From positions 1 to 47,546 of the forward strand of contig NZ_JRPL02000017.1 in NCBI RefSeq assembly GCF_000765905.2: DNA of 47,546 nucleotides, written 5' to 3'. The position numbers and the translations under genes were made by a program. This document shows, in pieces, positions 27,362 to 36,359 of the stretch; the first letter of the stretch is position 1; the number at the start of each line of letters is the position of its first letter. Under the pieces are notes generated by a model, which did no database searches, was not told where the DNA came from, and saw only the letters and a program-made list of their open reading frames with translations. This stretch comes from Helicobacter trogontum (GTDB taxonomy: Bacteria; Campylobacterota; Campylobacteria; Campylobacterales; Helicobacteraceae).

Positions 27362-29269
27362 ATGGCAAATAATGATTCAAATGGTGGTAAGCCGCCAATA
27401 TCAAAAAATCCCGTTTTTATTTTTATTGTTCTTGGGATTATATCAATTATTTTATATAAAACTTTTTCGACTGATGACTCTAGTATTTTTGGTAGGTTAG
27501 GTGGCAATAGTGTTAGCCAAACGATTGAATATTCAGAGTTCAAACAGCTTATCAAAAGTGGACAGATTCAAAGCGTATCAATCGGTCAGACGATGGTAAA
27601 AGGCGTAAGCAAAACTATGAATCCCACTATTTATTACACAACAAAAAAAGTGCAAGATGCAACTCTTGTGCCTCTTCTTGATGAACACAAGGTGAGTTAT
27701 AGTGGATTTAGTGAGCAAAACTTTTTTACGGATTTGATTGGTTGGTTGCTTCCTATGTTTATTTTCATAGGGCTTTGGATGCTCTTAACAAGTCGTATAC
27801 AACGTAATATGGGCGGTGGTATGTTTGGGTTAGGTAATGCAAATAAGCTTATTAATGCAGAGCGTCCAAATGTCCGCTTTGATGACATGGCAGGTAATAA
27901 AGAAGCAAAAGAAGAAGTTGTCGAGGTTGTAGATTTCTTAAAATATCCGGATAGATATGCTGCAGTTGGTGCAAAAATCCCAAAAGGAGTATTGCTCGTA
28001 GGACCTCCGGGGACTGGTAAAACTTTGCTTGCAAAAGCTGTTGCAGGTGAAGCAAATGTTCCATTTTTCTCGATGAGTGGTAGTAGTTTTATTGAAATGT
28101 TTGTGGGGCTTGGGGCAAGTCGTGTGCGTGATTTGTTTGAGAAGGCAAAAAAAGAAGCTCCGAGTATTATTTTTATTGATGAGATTGATGCAATTGGAAA
28201 AAGTCGTGCTGCTGGATCTGTTGTTGGTGGGAATGATGAAAGAGAGCAAACACTAAATCAACTCTTGGCGGAAATGGATGGGTTTGGTAGTAATGCACCT
28301 GTTATTGTTCTAGCTGCTACAAATAGACCCGAAATTCTTGATCCTGCATTGCTTAGACCAGGTAGATTTGATAGACAAGTGCTTGTTGATGCACCTGATT
28401 TTAAAGGGCGTATTGAAATTTTAAAAGTGCACATTAAGGGTGTGAAGTTAGGTAAAGATGTAGATTTAAATGAGATTGCAAAATTTACTGCTGGTTTGGC
28501 GGGTGCTGATTTGGCAAATATTATTAATGAAGCAGCTTTGCTTGCTGGTAGGGAAAATAAGAAGGAAGTATCGCAGAAACACTTTAAAGAAGCAATGGAA
28601 CGTACCATGATAGGCTTGGAGAAAAAATCTCGCAGACTTTCACCAAAAGAGAAGAAAATTGTTGCTTATCATGAAAGTGGTCATGCCTTGATGGGTGAAG
28701 TTACAAAAGGTGCACATAGGGTAAATAAAGTATCAATTATCCCTCGTGGTATGGGTGCGTTGGGCTACACACTTCATACACCCGAAGAAAATCGTCATCT
28801 AGAACAAAAGCATGAAATGCTTGCAACCATTGATGTATTGCTTGGTGGTAGAGGTGCTGAAGAAGTGTTTTTGGAAGAGATATCAAATGGTGCCTCAGAT
28901 GACTTACGCCGTGCAACAGGTATTCTTAAGAATATGGCAGTATATTATGGTATGACTGATGTTTCTGGACTTATGGTGCTTGAAGACTTTACTAATAGAA
29001 ATCGCTTTCTAGGTGGAGGTGGTGGCAGCTCACGAGAGTATAGCAATGAGACTGCACAAAAGATGGATACATTTATTCAAACAAAACTTGAAGAGCATTA
29101 TACACATGTTAAACAGACTCTACGTGATTATCGCGGTGCTATTGAGACTATGGCACAAGAGTTACTTGAGAAAGAGGTGATAGAGGGCGAAAGAGTGCGT
29201 GAAATTATTGCTGCATATGAAGTGGAACAAAATATGGAGAGTAGGCTAGTGCCAATTGAAGAAAGTTAA
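27362..29269 (+). CDS. ftsH: ATP-dependent zinc metalloprotease FtsH
   Basis: Membrane-bound AAA+ protease for quality control of membrane and short-lived cytosolic proteins. 635 residues: helix 1 (about 19-36), a periplasmic domain, helix 2 (about 124-142), an AAA module with Walker A GPPGTGKT (214-221), Walker B IIFIDEID and second-region-of-homology [19 protein letters not shown], and a protease domain with zinc motif HESGH (437-441). ATG 27362 follows AAGAGGAAAAA; the frame extends upstream only to a weak start. Partner proteins may include the SPFH protein at 5321. Confidence 0.97.
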   Translation: MANNDSNGGKPPISKNPVFIFIVLGIISIILYKTFSTDDSSIFGRLGGNSVSQTIEYSEFKQLIKSGQIQSVSIGQTMVKGVSKTMNPTIYYTTKKVQDATLVPLLDEHKVSYSGFSEQNFFTDLIGWLLPMFIFIGLWMLLTSRIQRNMGGGMFGLGNANKLINAERPNVRFDDMAGNKEAKEEVVEVVDFLKYPDRYAAVGAKIPKGVLLVGPPGTGKTLLAKAVAGEANVPFFSMSGSSFIEMFVGLGASRVRDLFEKAKKEAPSIIFIDEIDAIGKSRAAGSVVGGNDEREQTLNQLLAEMDGFGSNAPVIVLAATNRPEILDPALLRPGRFDRQVLVDAPDFKGRIEILKVHIKGVKLGKDVDLNEIAKFTAGLAGADLANIINEAALLAGRENKKEVSQKHFKEAMERTMIGLEKKSRRLSPKEKKIVAYHESGHALMGEVTKGAHRVNKVSIIPRGMGALGYTLHTPEENRHLEQKHEMLATIDVLLGGRGAEEVFLEEISNGASDDLRRATGILKNMAVYYGMTDVSGLMVLEDFTNRNRFLGGGGGSSREYSNETAQKMDTFIQTKLEEHYTHVKQTLRDYRGAIETMAQELLEKEVIEGERVREIIAAYEVEQNMESRLVPIEES

Positions 29270-29394
29270 TAAGATATATTAAAGCAACATATTTATCAGA
29301 GTTTGATATGACTATTGCTAATATTTCGGAGTAATGTTGTATTGGAACTTTTCTACTAAAATTATTGATATAAACGATGGCAACAAACAGAAGC

Positions 29395-29577
29395 TTAATT
29401 TTTATGCAGCTTTTCTTTAGCAAAATCAATATGTGGCAAAGAAAAATACTCATGTTTTAAGCAAATAAAACAGGCACTTGGAGATTGCCCCCCCCCATAT
29501 GCAAACTATTATAAATTGCAACTTAGATTTTTTATATCTATAATGCTGTTGATCTATACCAAATATATAAAAAGGCT
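29395..29577 (-). pseudogene. short coding-like remnant broken at a G9 tract
   Basis: Read on the reverse strand, a frame runs from after a TAG near 29577 through FGIDQQHYRYKKSKLQF and FIIVCIW into a G9 tract (complement of 29488-29496). Beyond it a different frame continues as QSPSACFICLKHEYFSLPHI, then DFAKEKLHKN and a TAA at 29395-29397. With nine Gs the upstream frame stops soon after the tract (NLQVPVLFA). A one-base change would join the two parts. The family is not recognised, and short frames arise by chance in this composition. Confidence 0.3.
29488..29496. repeat. C9/G9 homopolymer tract
   Basis: Nine consecutive C in a strongly A+T-rich spacer. Poly-C/poly-G runs of this kind are the classical slipped-strand (phase-variable) sites of Helicobacter and Campylobacter. 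Confidence 0.85.
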
Positions 29578-29904
29578 ATTCACAGATTAATCACTAATAT
29601 TTTAAGATTTTTTATATGATTTACATATGTGCTTTTTTGTTATATCAAGAAAATTTTAATACATTGATTGTATCAGACTCAATAAATAAAATAATCTAAA
29701 GGCATGTTGTTAGATTAGATTCATCAGCATATTTCATTATATTAGAAACATTTAGTTACCTTAAAGCAAGTGGCAACACTCAATGTTGTTGGAATAGAAG
29801 ATAGTTGCATATATATAATTCGAAAAATCGCAATATCCTAGTGAGTATGCCCTCTAGGAATTTAACCTCATAATACTGCAATAATTTTTATTTATTTTTT
29901 GCAT

Positions 29905-30021
29905 ATGAGTATTCATTATATCTTAAAACTTGCTATATTTATTGCTATGGTTGTTCTTCTAATTCTTGAATCTTTTATAATCCCTATGGATCACTTTATA
30001 CATACCATTAAAATATATTAA
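29905..30021 (+). CDS. possible 38-residue membrane peptide
   Basis: ATG-started frame with one strong hydrophobic helix (LKLAIFIAMVVLLILESF) flanked by His/Lys residues. No ribosome-binding site is visible, and an ORF of this length can be random here, so coding is uncertain. It is not similar to the AapA toxins as I remember them. Confidence 0.22.
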   Translation: MSIHYILKLAIFIAMVVLLILESFIIPMDHFIHTIKIY

Positions 30022-30187
30022 CAAATATGCTTTAAAGAAGATTGAGGGTTATATAAAAACTATTCGATAGGATATATTTTCAACTATCTTCGATCTTTAT
30101 TTCAACTCTTAAATATTTTATATGTGTATGAAGTGTAATGAGAGTTTCTTCCTTTCTCTTGTTTATTACTAAATAGCTGCTATATTA

Positions 30188-32179
30188 TTACAGCTTCATA
30201 CTCAATTCTTCATAACGTAACCATTTATAATCAAGCGCCTTTTTTGCTTCATCTAATTCATTACTTAATGTTTGGATTCCATATTTTTCGTATTCACTTG
30301 GTGTTGAAAGTTTATATTCTAGTTCTTTGATATGCAGTTCAAGTTTATTTATATCTTCTTCTAGGTTATCATACTCCCTTTGGTCTTTATAGCTTAACTT
30401 TTTTGGTTTTGTTTCTTGTTTTAAAGTCTCATTTGTGTTGCTATTAGACTTTGTTTGAGATTGTTTGGAATCTTTGTTAAGCTCATCTTGTAATGTGCGA
30501 ATTTCTTTTAATTCGGCTTGTGTATCCAAAAACTCACTATATTTTGCATAAGTAATAATATAGCTTTGTTGCGTAGAATCATGTATATCTTGCAATACTA
30601 CCAGTCGCTGTGCAATTTTATCTGTAAAATACCTATCATGACTTACAAAAATAATGGCACTCTGACTTTGCATAAGATAATCCTCTAAGATATTCATCGT
30701 CGCAATGTCTAAATCATTTGTTGGCTCATCAAGTATGAGGCAGTCATATTGTCTTGAAAATAGTAATGCAAGTGCCACTCTTGATTGCTCACCACCGCTA
30801 AGCATACCAATCTTTTTTTCTAAATCCTCTTTAGGAAACAAAAAACTTTTAAGATAACCATATACATGCATATTTTTGCCACGCACACTCACCCTATCGC
30901 CACCATTTGGACAGAACGTTTCAATAAGTGTTTTTGCAGGATCTAGCATTTTTTTATGTTGATCAAAGTAGCCAATGCGTATATCCCCTCTTAATATCTC
31001 TCCATGAAAGCTAATTCCCCTTGACTTTAGTATCAAAGGATCATCATATAACAGGCAGTTAAGCAATGTGCTTTTACCACTACCATTCCTCCCCACAATA
31101 GCAATTTTTTCTTGTTGCATAATACGTAAGTTAAGATTCTCAATCAATTTTTTATCATGAATACAGAGTGTAACATCTCTTAATTCAAACAACATCTTTT
31201 TTGTATTTTTTATGGAATCTTTTGGTAATTCATTGAGCGTTTTTTCAAGTGTTTGAGTGATACTCCGAGCAAGGCTTGGCATGGACTTGACTTTTTCTCT
31301 TAGCTGCATTAACCTCTCTTTTCTACCCTCATTTCTCTTGCGTCTTGCTTGCACACCTTTTTGCAACCATTGCTCTTCTGTTTTTAGAATCTTTTTAAGT
31401 GCTTCATTTTCCTTCATTAAATTTGCAAGCATTTGTGCTTTTGTTTGTAGATAAGAGAGATACCCACCATTAAAATTTGTGAGCTTTGCATTATCTAGCT
31501 CCACAATCCTTGTAGCAACATTATCAATAAAATATCTATCATGACTAATAAAAATAATACTTGCTTGCATATTTTTTAAATAGTCTTCCAAAAATGCAAC
31601 CATACTTACATCAAGGTGATTTGTGGGCTCATCAAGAATAATAATATCTGCACTTTTAATAAGAAGACTAGCCAACATAATTCTTTTTTGCTCACCACCG
31701 CTTAGGGTGATAGCAAGGCGTTGTGCAAACTGCTCTAATCCAAATGATTGCATAATATTTTTGACTTTCAGCTCTAGGTCCCAACCATCATGTCTATCAA
31801 TATATGAATGTAATATGTTATATTCTGTAGATAATAACGTATTATTTGCAAAATCTCTATGTTGCATAATTTCTTGCAATCTTTTATGAGCTTGTTTTAA
31901 TCCATAAAGACTATTTTCAAGCACATCTGTCACGCTATGATTTGGATTAAAACTAATATGTTGGGGTAAAGATAGAATCTCAATATCATTTTTTACAATT
32001 CTTTGTCCAGAATCTTGTGCTATTTTTCCTTCTATGATTTGCAAAAGGGTGCTTTTACCACAACCATTCTTACCAATTATTGCAACCTTTTCATGCGTAT
32101 CTATACTAAAGTGAGCTTCCTTTAACAATATCTTTGTGTCATATTGCTTACTTATCTCATTGAGTGAGAGCAATGCCAT
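30188..32179 (-). CDS. ABC-F family ATPase, Uup-like
   Basis: Soluble ATPase of 663 residues with two ABC domains and no transmembrane part. First P-loop GKNGCGKST with signature LSGGEQKR and Walker B IIILDEPTNHLD; a charged inter-domain linker (about 225-315); second P-loop GRNGSGKST with LSGGEQSR and LILDEPTNDLD. A long charged C-terminal coiled coil (about 590-663) is the hallmark of the Uup branch, which acts on ribosomes and DNA intermediates. The start ATG shares one base with the nusA stop (TAATG), so translation is coupled to nusA. Confidence 0.9.
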   Translation of the reverse strand: MALLSLNEISKQYDTKILLKEAHFSIDTHEKVAIIGKNGCGKSTLLQIIEGKIAQDSGQRIVKNDIEILSLPQHISFNPNHSVTDVLENSLYGLKQAHKRLQEIMQHRDFANNTLLSTEYNILHSYIDRHDGWDLELKVKNIMQSFGLEQFAQRLAITLSGGEQKRIMLASLLIKSADIIILDEPTNHLDVSMVAFLEDYLKNMQASIIFISHDRYFIDNVATRIVELDNAKLTNFNGGYLSYLQTKAQMLANLMKENEALKKILKTEEQWLQKGVQARRKRNEGRKERLMQLREKVKSMPSLARSITQTLEKTLNELPKDSIKNTKKMLFELRDVTLCIHDKKLIENLNLRIMQQEKIAIVGRNGSGKSTLLNCLLYDDPLILKSRGISFHGEILRGDIRIGYFDQHKKMLDPAKTLIETFCPNGGDRVSVRGKNMHVYGYLKSFLFPKEDLEKKIGMLSGGEQSRVALALLFSRQYDCLILDEPTNDLDIATMNILEDYLMQSQSAIIFVSHDRYFTDKIAQRLVVLQDIHDSTQQSYIITYAKYSEFLDTQAELKEIRTLQDELNKDSKQSQTKSNSNTNETLKQETKPKKLSYKDQREYDNLEEDINKLELHIKELEYKLSTPSEYEKYGIQTLSNELDEAKKALDYKWLRYEELSMKL

Positions 32180-33333
32180 TATGAATTGCCCTTAAAAAGA
32201 GATTCTAGTGCTTCAAGGCCTAGTTTTTTCTCTTCATCTTTTTCTATAGCATCCTTATTTGTTACTTGCTCATGTGTTTTATCGGCTATTTCTTGTAATT
32301 CAAAATCATAACCTGTTAGCATACTTGCAAGGCGAATATTAATCCCTGATTTACCTATAGCCTTTGATTTTTGAGATTTTGCAATTTGTACTATTGCTTT
32401 TGGTTTCTCCTCTTCTGTATCCGCTTTTTGTAGCTTTACAGAGATAACTTGTGCAGGTGAAAGTGATTTTGCCACAAAAATTTCTGGCACACTTGAATAC
32501 TCAATGCAGTCTATATTTTCTCCATGCAGTTCCTTGCTCACAGCGTTAATGCGTACACCACGTGCACCAACAGCAGAGCCGATAGGATCAATCTTTGGAT
32601 TATTTGTATAAAGTGCTACTTTTGCTTTTTCGCCAGGTATTCGCACAATTTTGTGAATCATAACTTCACCATCTTTAATTTCTGGCACTTCAAGCATAAG
32701 TAGTTCTTCAAGTAATTTTGGCGTTGTGCGTGAAAGCTCAATTTTGATACCATTTCGTGTAATTCTAACGGATTTTAAGATAGAACGCACTGATTGTCCA
32801 ATTTTAAATTTTTCCCCTTTGATGCGATTCTTTAATGACAATATTGCACGAGTTTCGCCAATTTCTATGGAAGTATTCCCTTCATCATCAACATGCACCA
32901 CTTGCCCAATTACAATATGACCAATATCTTTTTCAAAAGCCTTTAATACCTCTTGCTCATTAAGTTTTTGGATTTGGTAGGTAATATCATGGAAGATGCT
33001 GTTGACAGCATTGCGATTCATCCCTTCTAAATTAATTTGATATTCAAGCTCATCTCCTGTATTCACGTTCTCCACAAGACTTCTAGCTTCATTTAGAGGG
33101 ATATGTGTAGATTCTAACTCCTCGCTAAAAGCATCATCATCACATACAATCATTTTTTGCACAAGACGCAACTCTTTAGCACCCCAATCTTCTATAACAA
33201 CAAAGTTTGCATTCTCATTAATCTCTTTTTTTGCCATTTTTATCATCGAATCTTTGATCGCCAATACAACCTGATCTTGTGGTAACCCATTCTCTGATGC
33301 TATCATTTCAACTATATCTAAAATTTTTTCCAT
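32179..33333 (-). CDS. nusA: transcription termination/antitermination factor NusA
   Basis: RNA polymerase-binding elongation factor of 384 residues. The N-terminal RNAP-binding domain (about 1-125) is followed by an S1 domain (about 130-195: GQVVHVDDEGNTSIEIGETR) and two KH domains (about 200-345: SAVGARGVRINAVSKEL, KSKAIGKSGINIRLAS). It lacks the C-terminal acidic repeats of E. coli NusA, as is usual in Campylobacterota. First gene of a two-gene unit with the ABC-F ATPase. Confidence 0.96.
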   Translation of the reverse strand: MEKILDIVEMIASENGLPQDQVVLAIKDSMIKMAKKEINENANFVVIEDWGAKELRLVQKMIVCDDDAFSEELESTHIPLNEARSLVENVNTGDELEYQINLEGMNRNAVNSIFHDITYQIQKLNEQEVLKAFEKDIGHIVIGQVVHVDDEGNTSIEIGETRAILSLKNRIKGEKFKIGQSVRSILKSVRITRNGIKIELSRTTPKLLEELLMLEVPEIKDGEVMIHKIVRIPGEKAKVALYTNNPKIDPIGSAVGARGVRINAVSKELHGENIDCIEYSSVPEIFVAKSLSPAQVISVKLQKADTEEEKPKAIVQIAKSQKSKAIGKSGINIRLASMLTGYDFELQEIADKTHEQVTNKDAIEKDEEKKLGLEALESLFKGNS

Positions 33334-33396
33334 GTATAAAACCTTAATTTACTTTTGTATATTCTTGATATGTGAGAGTATATAAAGAAGAAGGAA

Positions 33397-33402
33397 ATTC
33401 TA
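33397..33402 (-). promoter_or_regulatory. nusA extended -10 box
   Basis: Reverse-strand TGtTAGAAT, 64 bases upstream of the nusA start. Confidence 0.5.
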
Positions 33403-33455
33403 ACACAATTTTACTAATGTGTGGCTACACAACTACGGAACTTAGGTGCTATTTG

Positions 33456-34055
33456 TTAGCGCAATATCTTACTAGATTGAATTCTTTTTTTAATGTATAA
33501 CAAGGAAGCAATAAAGATAAAAAGCCCTACAAATACAGCTGGCAAAGCATATGGATATGCTAATAGCATTTTAATAATATCAAATAAGAATCCACTTGCA
33601 TAATATCCAGCAATACCCAAAGAAATCCCCCAAATAACTGCCCCAATACAATTGATGAATATAAATTTTGGTAAATTATATTGACTAATGCCAACTGCAA
33701 GTGGCACAAAGGATCGGATTCCATGCAAATACTTACTCACAATAAATAATCCCCAGTCATATTTTTTTATCATGAAATACATATACGCAATTTTTCGTCT
33801 ATGTTTACTTAACATTTTTCTCACCTCTGCTTGTTGTGTCCTTGCAAATAATGCAAACAATGAACTACCGAGTGCATTACCAGAAATTGCAATAATTATA
33901 CTCATAGTTAAATCAAGCGTACCAACACTCGATAATGCAGCTGCTGTGAGTACCGCGATATAACCTCCACCCATGGAGTAAAAAAAGAGTATCAAGTAGC
34001 CAAAGTTTTCTAAATTATTATAATCCTTTAATATGTCTAATACTTCATTTTGCAT
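33456..34055 (-). CDS. DedA-family membrane protein
   Basis: 199 residues with about five hydrophobic segments. Conserved DedA features are the FxxS-MGGGYIAVLTAAALSS region near the N-terminus, the motif KYLHGIRSFVPLAVGIS (an F-x-R-x-x-R-x-x-x-P-like core) and GxxxWGISLGIAGYYAS. DedA proteins are inner-membrane scramblases/transporters linked to undecaprenyl-phosphate or phospholipid recycling and membrane potential. The ATG at 34055 is chosen; an in-frame TTG 12 bases upstream is less likely. Confidence 0.82.
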   Translation of the reverse strand: MQNEVLDILKDYNNLENFGYLILFFYSMGGGYIAVLTAAALSSVGTLDLTMSIIIAISGNALGSSLFALFARTQQAEVRKMLSKHRRKIAYMYFMIKKYDWGLFIVSKYLHGIRSFVPLAVGISQYNLPKFIFINCIGAVIWGISLGIAGYYASGFLFDIIKMLLAYPYALPAVFVGLFIFIASLLYIKKRIQSSKILR

Positions 34056-34599
34056 ACATAACCCCAAACTATTATTTGTGTAATTATATCTTAAAAATAA
34101 GTATAATAATATTCATTTTTCTTTATAAAATTTATTGTAGTCTGCTTTTTTATGTAGAAATAATTTCTTACATAAGTTATAAGTTAAGATTAGTGCTATA
34201 TCAGATAAAAAGCAATGATGTAAAATCAAATAGACACAATTAGTAAATATCTTTTTACGTCAGGGATTTAAAAGGTTTTGTTTAATGATTAAGCTTAAAT
34301 AAACCATGTATTTTCTAAAACACAAAACACATATTAAACTTTGCAAATAGTTCTAGAAGGATTAAAAGAGATATTTCAATATTTGGTTAGACATGAATAC
34401 CATAGCCCAATATAGCATACCTTGCATTGTATTGTAGTCTCAATTTCGCAAAAAAAATAAATCAAGCAGGATTTAATCTCAATCTGCTCCTTTTTTGCTA
34501 AGCTATCATATATAAAGTAACTTGGTATGGACACATAAACAACAAGATTGCCAAGCAAACAAGATGATATAGCATCTAGCAATATAGATTCTAATGCTC
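34056..34599. other. 544-base spacer between the DedA gene and metK
   Basis: A+T-rich. The metK-proximal part carries a reverse-strand coding-like frame (34376-34615, overlapping the metK end) interrupted by a T8 run. I see no clear terminator or promoter for the DedA gene. Confidence 0.5.
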
Positions 34600-34615
34600 C
34601 TATTTTATACCACAA
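34387..34615 (-). pseudogene. coding-like remnant with a T8 frame break
   Basis: On the reverse strand one frame runs from 34615 to the T8 tract (A8 at 34450-34457 on the forward strand) with EIKSCLIYFF. After the tract a second frame reads AKLRLQYNARYAILGYGIHV and stops at 34387. Loss of one T would fuse them. The first frame alone continues to 34376. Origin unknown; low confidence. Confidence 0.22.
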
Positions 34616-35760
34616 AAATCCTTAATCGCTTCAACTTTATCAGTTTTTTCCCAACTAAATTCTGGCAACTCGCGTCCAAAATGTCCGTAAGCTGCTGTTT
34701 TTTGATAGATTGGACGTAAAAGATTAAGAGATTCAATAATACCCTTTGGTGTAAGACGAAATACTTGTTTCACACATTCAGTAAGCTTTGAATCTTCTAC
34801 CTTACCTGTGCCTTGAGTATCGACCAAGATCGATACTGGTTCTACTACACCAATAGCATATGCTACTTGCACTACTGCCTTATCGCAAACTCCACTTGCT
34901 ACAAGGTTTTTTGCAACATAGCGTGCAGCATAAGCTGCACTTCTATCTACCTTGCTTGGATCTTTACCACTAAAAGCTCCTCCTCCGTGCGGACAACTAC
35001 CACCATAAGTATCTACGATAATTTTACGTCCTGTAAGCCCCGCATCACCTTGGGGACCACCAATAACAAATTTTCCAGTAGGATTGACAAAATAACGAAT
35101 ATTATCATTTAAATATTTTGCAGGAATGACCTTTTGCACAATCTCTTCGATCACAGCATCTCGCAAATGTGTTTGTTGCGTCTCTGGACTATGTTGGGTA
35201 GAAATCACAATTGTATCAATTGCTACTGGCACACCATTTTCGTAGCGTACTGTCACTTGAGATTTACCATCTGGGCGTAGAAATGGCAAACTCCCATCTT
35301 TTCTCTTGGCAGCTAAGCCTTCTGTAAGACGATGAGAAAGCCAAATGGGTAGAGGCATGAGTGTGTCAGTCTCTCTACATGCATAACCAAACATTAGTCC
35401 TTGATCTCCTGCACCAATTTCACCATCAGCCCTATCTACGCCTTGATTAATATCTGGGCTTTGCTCACCAATGCCATTAAGCACTGCAGCAGAGCGGTAA
35501 TCAAACCCATAAAGTGCATCAGTATAACCAATCTCGCGTACAACCTTGCGTGCAATTTCTTGCATAGGTGCATATACACTTGTTTTTAGCTCTCCAGCAA
35601 TTACACAAAAGCCATTACTTACAAGTGTTTCACATGCAACACGTGCATTCTTATCGCGTTCAATAATATAATCTAAGACTGCATCGCTGATTTGATCTGC
35701 CATTTTATCTGGATGTCCTTCAGTTACAGATTCAGAAGTGAAAAGAAATGAATTCTTCAT
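34600..35760 (-). CDS. metK: S-adenosylmethionine synthase
   Basis: Makes S-adenosylmethionine from methionine and ATP, the methyl donor for PrmA and for radical SAM enzymes such as MqnC. 386 residues, normal length. [20 protein letters not shown] at the N-terminus, [50 protein letters not shown]. The ATG at 35760 follows AAGGTAAG; the TTG five codons upstream is not needed. Confidence 0.98.
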   Translation of the reverse strand: MKNSFLFTSESVTEGHPDKMADQISDAVLDYIIERDKNARVACETLVSNGFCVIAGELKTSVYAPMQEIARKVVREIGYTDALYGFDYRSAAVLNGIGEQSPDINQGVDRADGEIGAGDQGLMFGYACRETDTLMPLPIWLSHRLTEGLAAKRKDGSLPFLRPDGKSQVTVRYENGVPVAIDTIVISTQHSPETQQTHLRDAVIEEIVQKVIPAKYLNDNIRYFVNPTGKFVIGGPQGDAGLTGRKIIVDTYGGSCPHGGGAFSGKDPSKVDRSAAYAARYVAKNLVASGVCDKAVVQVAYAIGVVEPVSILVDTQGTGKVEDSKLTECVKQVFRLTPKGIIESLNLLRPIYQKTAAYGHFGRELPEFSWEKTDKVEAIKDFCGIK

Positions 35761-35796
35761 AAACTTACCTTGCAATTTATTTTCTTGTAAAACTAA

Positions 35797-35802
35797 ATAT
35801 TA
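35797..35802 (-). promoter_or_regulatory. metK extended -10 box
   Basis: Reverse-strand TGtTAATAT, 37 bases upstream of the metK start. Confidence 0.4.
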
Positions 35803-36187
35803 ACACAAAAAGTTAAACTACATATTGTAATTTAAATTTTTTGATAGAAGAGTTAGTTATTCATATAGCACCAAGAGGGTTTATAAACATCATCCATTAG
35901 TGTATGCACCACAACAATAAAACATATTGTATTTTTTAAATACACCCAATTTGTAACCCCAATATAAAAATTTTTTATACTCAATACTCTAGAGGTAAAT
36001 ATATAGTTACATGTGGAACTAGATGGATAATACTCTGCGATTCAATGTATTTAGTATTGCTGCCGCTTTGTCATATTTTATTATAACTGTAGGCATACTC
36101 TGATTAAAATTTTCAAAAAGTAGCACATATTGCAATAGGGAAAGAATTTAAAATCCAAAATATAAATTAAACATTATTAAAGAGTCT

Positions 36188-36327
36188 CTAAGAGCTTATG
36201 GTTTTATATTTAAATTCATACCTTGGCTTATTAAATCTAGATTCTAAAGCACTTAGGTGAGCAAAATTTCTTGGTGCTGTTTTTTTGTAGTTTCTAGATT
36301 TTTGTTAGTTTTGATGCTTATGAGCAT
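36188..36327 (-). pseudogene. coding-like remnant with an A7 frame break
   Basis: Reverse strand: an ATG at 36327 opens MLISIKTNKNLETTKK into an A7 tract (T7 at 36280-36286 on the forward strand) and then stops at 36253. In the frame shifted at the tract, TAPRNFAHLSALESRFNK, PRYEFKYKTISS follows to a TAG at 36188-36190. One extra A would give a 46-residue ORF. Not recognised. Confidence 0.28.
36248..36286 (+). terminator. possible forward-strand terminator with no gene upstream
   Basis: AGCAC (36248-36252) pairs with GTGCT (36274-36278) and is followed by GTTTTTTT. The stem is only 5-6 base pairs with a 21-base loop. No forward gene precedes it, so it could end a small RNA starting near 36093; alternatively the T7 belongs to the reverse-strand remnant. 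Confidence 0.25.
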
Positions 36328-36359
36328 TTAAGATAAGAAAGAAACACTTAATTCACTTC

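Larger units (their letters stand above)
29270..30187. other. 918-base spacer between ftsH and the ABC-F gene (convergent)
   Basis: The longest gene-free stretch of the window, very A+T-rich. It contains a C9 run (29488-29496; G9 on the reverse strand) inside a reverse-strand coding-like remnant, and a possible 38-codon forward ORF (29905-30021). No tRNA, recognisable ncRNA or IS remnant seen. Confidence 0.6.
35776..36359. other. 584-base spacer between metK and ggt
   Basis: Contains the metK promoter, a -10-like TATAAC on the forward strand (36082-36087), a hairpin followed by T7 (36248-36286) and, on the other strand, two coding-like frames that meet at the same homopolymer. Confidence 0.55.

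Noticed and set aside
29205-29453. 82-codon reverse ORF overlapping the ftsH end
   Set aside because: Overlaps ftsH and lacks a ribosome-binding site; the neighbouring frame with the G9 tract is more convincing as a remnant.
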